A stretch of DNA of 35,326 bases from contig JAUSDE010000014.1 in assembly GCA_030650885.1 (NCBI GenBank), positions 1-35,326 on the forward strand, in the 5' to 3' direction. This document shows, piece by piece, positions 33,131-35,326 of the stretch. Both the position numbers and the translations under genes were made by a program. Every line of letters begins with the position of its first letter. The stretch's first letter is position 1. The notes below the pieces were generated by a model. That model saw nothing but the letters and a program-made list of their open reading frames with translations. It was not told the DNA's origin and made no database searches. This stretch comes from Thermoleophilia bacterium (GTDB lineage Bacteria; Actinomycetota; Thermoleophilia; BMS3ABIN01).

Positions 33131-34372
33131 TCAGGCGATAAGAGTCTCCACCTGGTCCATTATCCGTTCGGCGCATTCCCGCTTGGTGGTCTTTTCAACA
33201 AAAATATCATCTCGGCCGGGAGCCATGATGGTTATCTCGTTATCACTGGATTCGAAACCGATATCCGCCCGGGATATGTCGTTGAAAACGATCATGTCCA
33301 ACCCCTTGTCCAGCAGCTTCCGCCTTGCGCGTTCGCGATTTTCTTCTCCGTGCTCTGCTGCAAATCCTATCCGAACCCTGCCGTTTCCATTATTCTTCAA
33401 ATTAGCGACAATATCACTTGTTGGCACCAGCTTCAAGTTACTAACTGATTCCTCCCTCTCAATCTTTCCCATTGTCATGATGTCTGAAACTTTGTAGTCA
33501 GAGACGGCTGCGGCCATCAACAGGACATCACAACTTTCATATTCACTCTCAACTGCGGTTTCCAGTTCCTCGGCGGTCTCCACATCGATCTGAGTAATAC
33601 CAGGAATCCGCGTGGTTGAGCAGTTAGCGGCTACAATCGTGACCCTGGCGCCGCGGTCCAGGGCGGCTTCGGCCAGCTCCATGCCCATTCTGCCACTTGA
33701 CCGGTTTGTGATATATCTCACCGAGTCGATCGGCTCGCGGGTGCCGCCGGCGGTCACCAGGACTCGAACCCCGGCGAGGCTGCCAGACCTGTTGATATCG
33801 CCATGGACGTCAGCCTTGCTGGTCGGGACATCGGCGAGATGCTGTCGCACCCGCTCGAAGATCTCGCGAGGCTCCGCCATGCGGCCAACACCCTCATCCC
33901 CACAGGCGAGTTCGCCGGAACCAGGCTCGATGATAAGTGCTCCCCGACGCTTAAGAGTATCGATATTCTCGCGTACGGCTGGATGGTTCCACATTTGTTG
34001 ATTCATCGCGGGGCAGATCATCACCTTGGCTTTGGTGGCCAGGTAACTGGATAGCAGCAGATTGTCCGCCAGGCCAGCAGCCATCTTTCCAATGGTCCCG
34101 GCTGTAGCCGGCGCCACCAGCATGATGTCAGCCGAAGCAAGATCGATATGGCTGAAAACGGATTCGGAGCGGGGGTCGAACTGGTCGATAACGACCGGAT
34201 GGCCGCTGAGCGCCTGGAATGTCAACTCGCCGACAAAGCGAAGACTGGCTTCAGTCTGCAAAACGCGTACATCGTGGCCTGCGGACGTAAGCAACCGCAG
34301 CAGGTCCACAGCCTTGTAAGCCGCGATGCTGCCAGTGACCCCCAGGATGATGCTTTTGCGGGAATTATTCAT
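33131..34372 (-). CDS. coaBC: Bifunctional phosphopantothenoylcysteine decarboxylase/synthetase
   Basis: Catalyses two steps of coenzyme A synthesis: CTP-dependent joining of cysteine to 4'-phosphopantothenate, then FMN-dependent decarboxylation. The N-terminal CoaC half begins SIILGVTGSIAAYKAVDLLR and has the PAMNQQMW motif that binds substrate. The CoaB half follows a linker near residue 190, with RVLVTAGGTREPIDSVRYITNRSSGRMG. ATG 34372 gives 413 residues, normal; a TTG at 34393 with AGGG close upstream would add seven. It lies about 65 bases after rpoZ, in the common gmk-rpoZ-coaBC order. Confidence 0.96.
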   Translation of the reverse strand: MNNSRKSIILGVTGSIAAYKAVDLLRLLTSAGHDVRVLQTEASLRFVGELTFQALSGHPVVIDQFDPRSESVFSHIDLASADIMLVAPATAGTIGKMAAGLADNLLLSSYLATKAKVMICPAMNQQMWNHPAVRENIDTLKRRGALIIEPGSGELACGDEGVGRMAEPREIFERVRQHLADVPTSKADVHGDINRSGSLAGVRVLVTAGGTREPIDSVRYITNRSSGRMGMELAEAALDRGARVTIVAANCSTTRIPGITQIDVETAEELETAVESEYESCDVLLMAAAVSDYKVSDIMTMGKIEREESVSNLKLVPTSDIVANLKNNGNGRVRIGFAAEHGEENRERARRKLLDKGLDMIVFNDISRADIGFESSDNEITIMAPGRDDIFVEKTTKRECAERIMDQVETLIA

Positions 34373-34437
34373 GCCAATGCTGATGAATGCCAACAGGCCC
34401 TAACAATGCCATCGAATCTAACGGGAAGCGGGTTGTT

Positions 34438-34668
34438 TCAGGCGCGGTAGCGGTAAGAGATCCGGCCCGCCGCGATCTCTTCGAGGGCGACGGTGAGGAT
34501 ATTCCTGCTCCGTGTATCAATCATCGGCGGCGGGATATCGTCGATACTGCCTTCGTCACGGTTGCGGTAATAGTTGTTTATCTGACGCGCGCGCTTGGCT
34601 GCGATCGTAACCAGTGCATACTTGGAGTCGACCTTCTCAAGCAGCGCGTCTATTCTGGGCTTGTTCAA
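34438..34668 (-). CDS. rpoZ: RNA polymerase omega subunit
   Basis: Small RNA polymerase subunit that assists assembly through the beta-prime C-terminus. The family core is visible: PRIDALLEKVDSKYALVTIA AKRARQIN with ALEEIAAGRISY at the end. It has 76 residues, short but within range. The start is TTG 34668, preceded by AGGAGG with 5 bases of spacing. It begins 9 bases after the gmk stop, so the two are co-transcribed. coaBC follows. Confidence 0.95.
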   Translation of the reverse strand: MNKPRIDALLEKVDSKYALVTIAAKRARQINNYYRNRDEGSIDDIPPPMIDTRSRNILTVALEEIAAGRISYRYRA

Positions 34669-34677
34669 CCTGGCCTC

Positions 34678-35232
34678 CTAAAGGCTGGACTTGATTAACC
34701 GTTCGAGTTCTTCGGCCGCCTGTACGACAGCCTTGTTAACTACAATGTAGTCAAATTCATGCTGTGACGCAAGTTCTTCCTCCGCCCGCTCCAGCCGCAC
34801 TTTCCTTTCAGCGTCGGCCTCGGTATTCCTGCCGGCGAGCCTTGACCTCAGTTCGTCGACGCTTGGCGGGGAGATAAATACCAATATCGCCTCCGGCATC
34901 TTCTGCTTTATATTGCGGGCGCCCTCCAGCTCGATCTCCAGTACCACGTTCCTGCCCGATTCCAGCTGTCGGACAACCTCGCTGCGCAAAGTTCCATATC
35001 TGTTGGAGCCATAAGTCACGTATTCCAGAAAATCCCCATGGGCGATCCGCTGATCGAATTCGTCGGGGGTGAGGAAAAAGTATTCGCGCCCTTCCTGCTC
35101 GCCGGCGCGCATGGGGCGGGTTGTGGCGGACCTGGAAAGTGCGGTGTCTTCCAGCCTGGGCAAGATCTCGTTTATCAGAGTGCCCTTGCCAACACCGGAC
35201 GGGCCTGAGATTACGAAGAGATGGCCGCGGAT
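34678..35232 (-). CDS. gmk: Guanylate kinase, start codon unusual
   Basis: Phosphorylates GMP to GDP using ATP. The reading frame contains the full P-loop (GHLFVISGPSGVGKG), the GMP-binding LSRSATTRPMRAGEQEGREYFF and the lid region AGRNTEADAERKVRL. Upstream of the P-loop the frame runs to a TGA at 35278-35280 with no ATG, GTG or TTG. The TTG at 35163 lies after the P-loop and would give an inactive protein. The likeliest start is ATC 35232 (MRGHLFVIS-like, 184 residues). The alternative is the ATG at 35249 or 35246 in another frame with a 1-base sequence error or frameshift. It overlaps nothing and follows the mIHF stop by about 30 bases. Confidence 0.9.
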   Translation of the reverse strand: MRGHLFVISGPSGVGKGTLINEILPRLEDTALSRSATTRPMRAGEQEGREYFFLTPDEFDQRIAHGDFLEYVTYGSNRYGTLRSEVVRQLESGRNVVLEIELEGARNIKQKMPEAILVFISPPSVDELRSRLAGRNTEADAERKVRLERAEEELASQHEFDYIVVNKAVVQAAEELERLIKSSL

Positions 35233-35260
35233 GGCTGAATCGCCATCATGACCTGATGGT

Positions 35261-35326
35261 CTAGGGGCGAAAAAAAGTCACCAGCTCCCGGCGCTGCCTT
35301 TCAGAGAGGCCGCCGACCGTCTTGTT
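35261..35326 (-). CDS. mihF: C-terminal end of probable integration host factor, actinobacterial type
   Basis: Only the last 21 codons are in the window, ending TAG at 35261. The visible residues (KTVGGLSERQRRELVTFF) resemble the C-terminal helix of mIHF, where R-V-x-GLG/GLS-xxQ is common. The gene order mIHF-gmk-rpoZ-coaBC is standard in Actinobacteria. mIHF is a nucleoid protein that bends DNA. The assignment rests on little sequence plus context. Confidence 0.6.
   Translation of the reverse strand, partial: NKTVGGLSERQRRELVTFFRP

Overview
The window reads as chromosomal DNA from a deep-branching, moderate-GC member of the Actinomycetota outside the classical high-GC Streptomyces/Mycobacterium group. 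The evidence is gene content and order. Reading the minus strand from the right edge there is the tail of a probable actinobacterial integration host factor (mIHF), then gmk, rpoZ, coaBC, uvrC, an O6-alkylguanine transferase gene, rapZ, yvcK, whiA, gapA and pgk. This arrangement is typical of Actinobacteria and partly of Firmicutes. An AMIN-like lipoprotein and large MalT-like regulators fit the same assignment. Non-ATG starts are frequent, TTG especially (csp, rpoZ, yvcK, ogt, oppF). The lineage is an inference; no search was run.

Layout. Nt 1-1300 is the edge of an integrated element: the C-terminal part of a large serine recombinase whose reading frame runs into the 3' half of a minus-strand initiator tRNA gene. 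Nt 1440-2896 encodes a secreted NlpC/P60 peptidoglycan hydrolase and a coupled one-helix membrane protein. Nt 2893-8083 is a complete oligopeptide-type ABC importer (oppA-oppB-oppC-oppD-oppF, minus strand) with overlapping or nearly abutting permease and ATPase genes.

Nt 8543-18549 is a signalling region. It holds a GGDEF/pseudo-receiver/LuxR fusion protein, a 26-codon membrane-peptide-like ORF with a structured leader and its own terminator, a membrane HD-GYP phosphodiesterase, and two tandem ~945-residue MalT-like (LAL) regulators. Each regulator carries HEAT-like repeats just before its LuxR HTH. The 11.0-15.6 kb part looks more AT-rich than its surroundings.

Nt 18730-23267 carries a cold-shock protein with a clear terminator, an MFS exporter, an AMIN-like lipoprotein, a non-coding stretch with four copies of a GTCCCAAG motif, and a secreted five-heme cytochrome c. 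Nt 23294-31521 is the minus-strand housekeeping block pgk, gapA, a small membrane protein, whiA, yvcK, rapZ, ogt and uvrC. Several junctions there overlap or abut, and a very large hairpin separates gapA from pgk. Nt 31522-35326 holds a structured intergenic region, a YtxH-like protein, a DNA-binding-like protein with a histone-H1-like tail, coaBC, rpoZ, gmk (apparently lacking a standard start codon) and the mIHF tail.

The most unusual material is in two places. One is the 8.5-18.5 kb region, where c-di-GMP turnover proteins, a regulator that fuses a GGDEF domain to a DNA-binding domain, twin LAL regulators and an unexplained peptide/leader unit lie together. The other is the set of strongly structured non-coding stretches (10.7-10.97, 21.4-21.8, 24.54-24.61, 31.5-32.0 and 32.93-33.13 kb).
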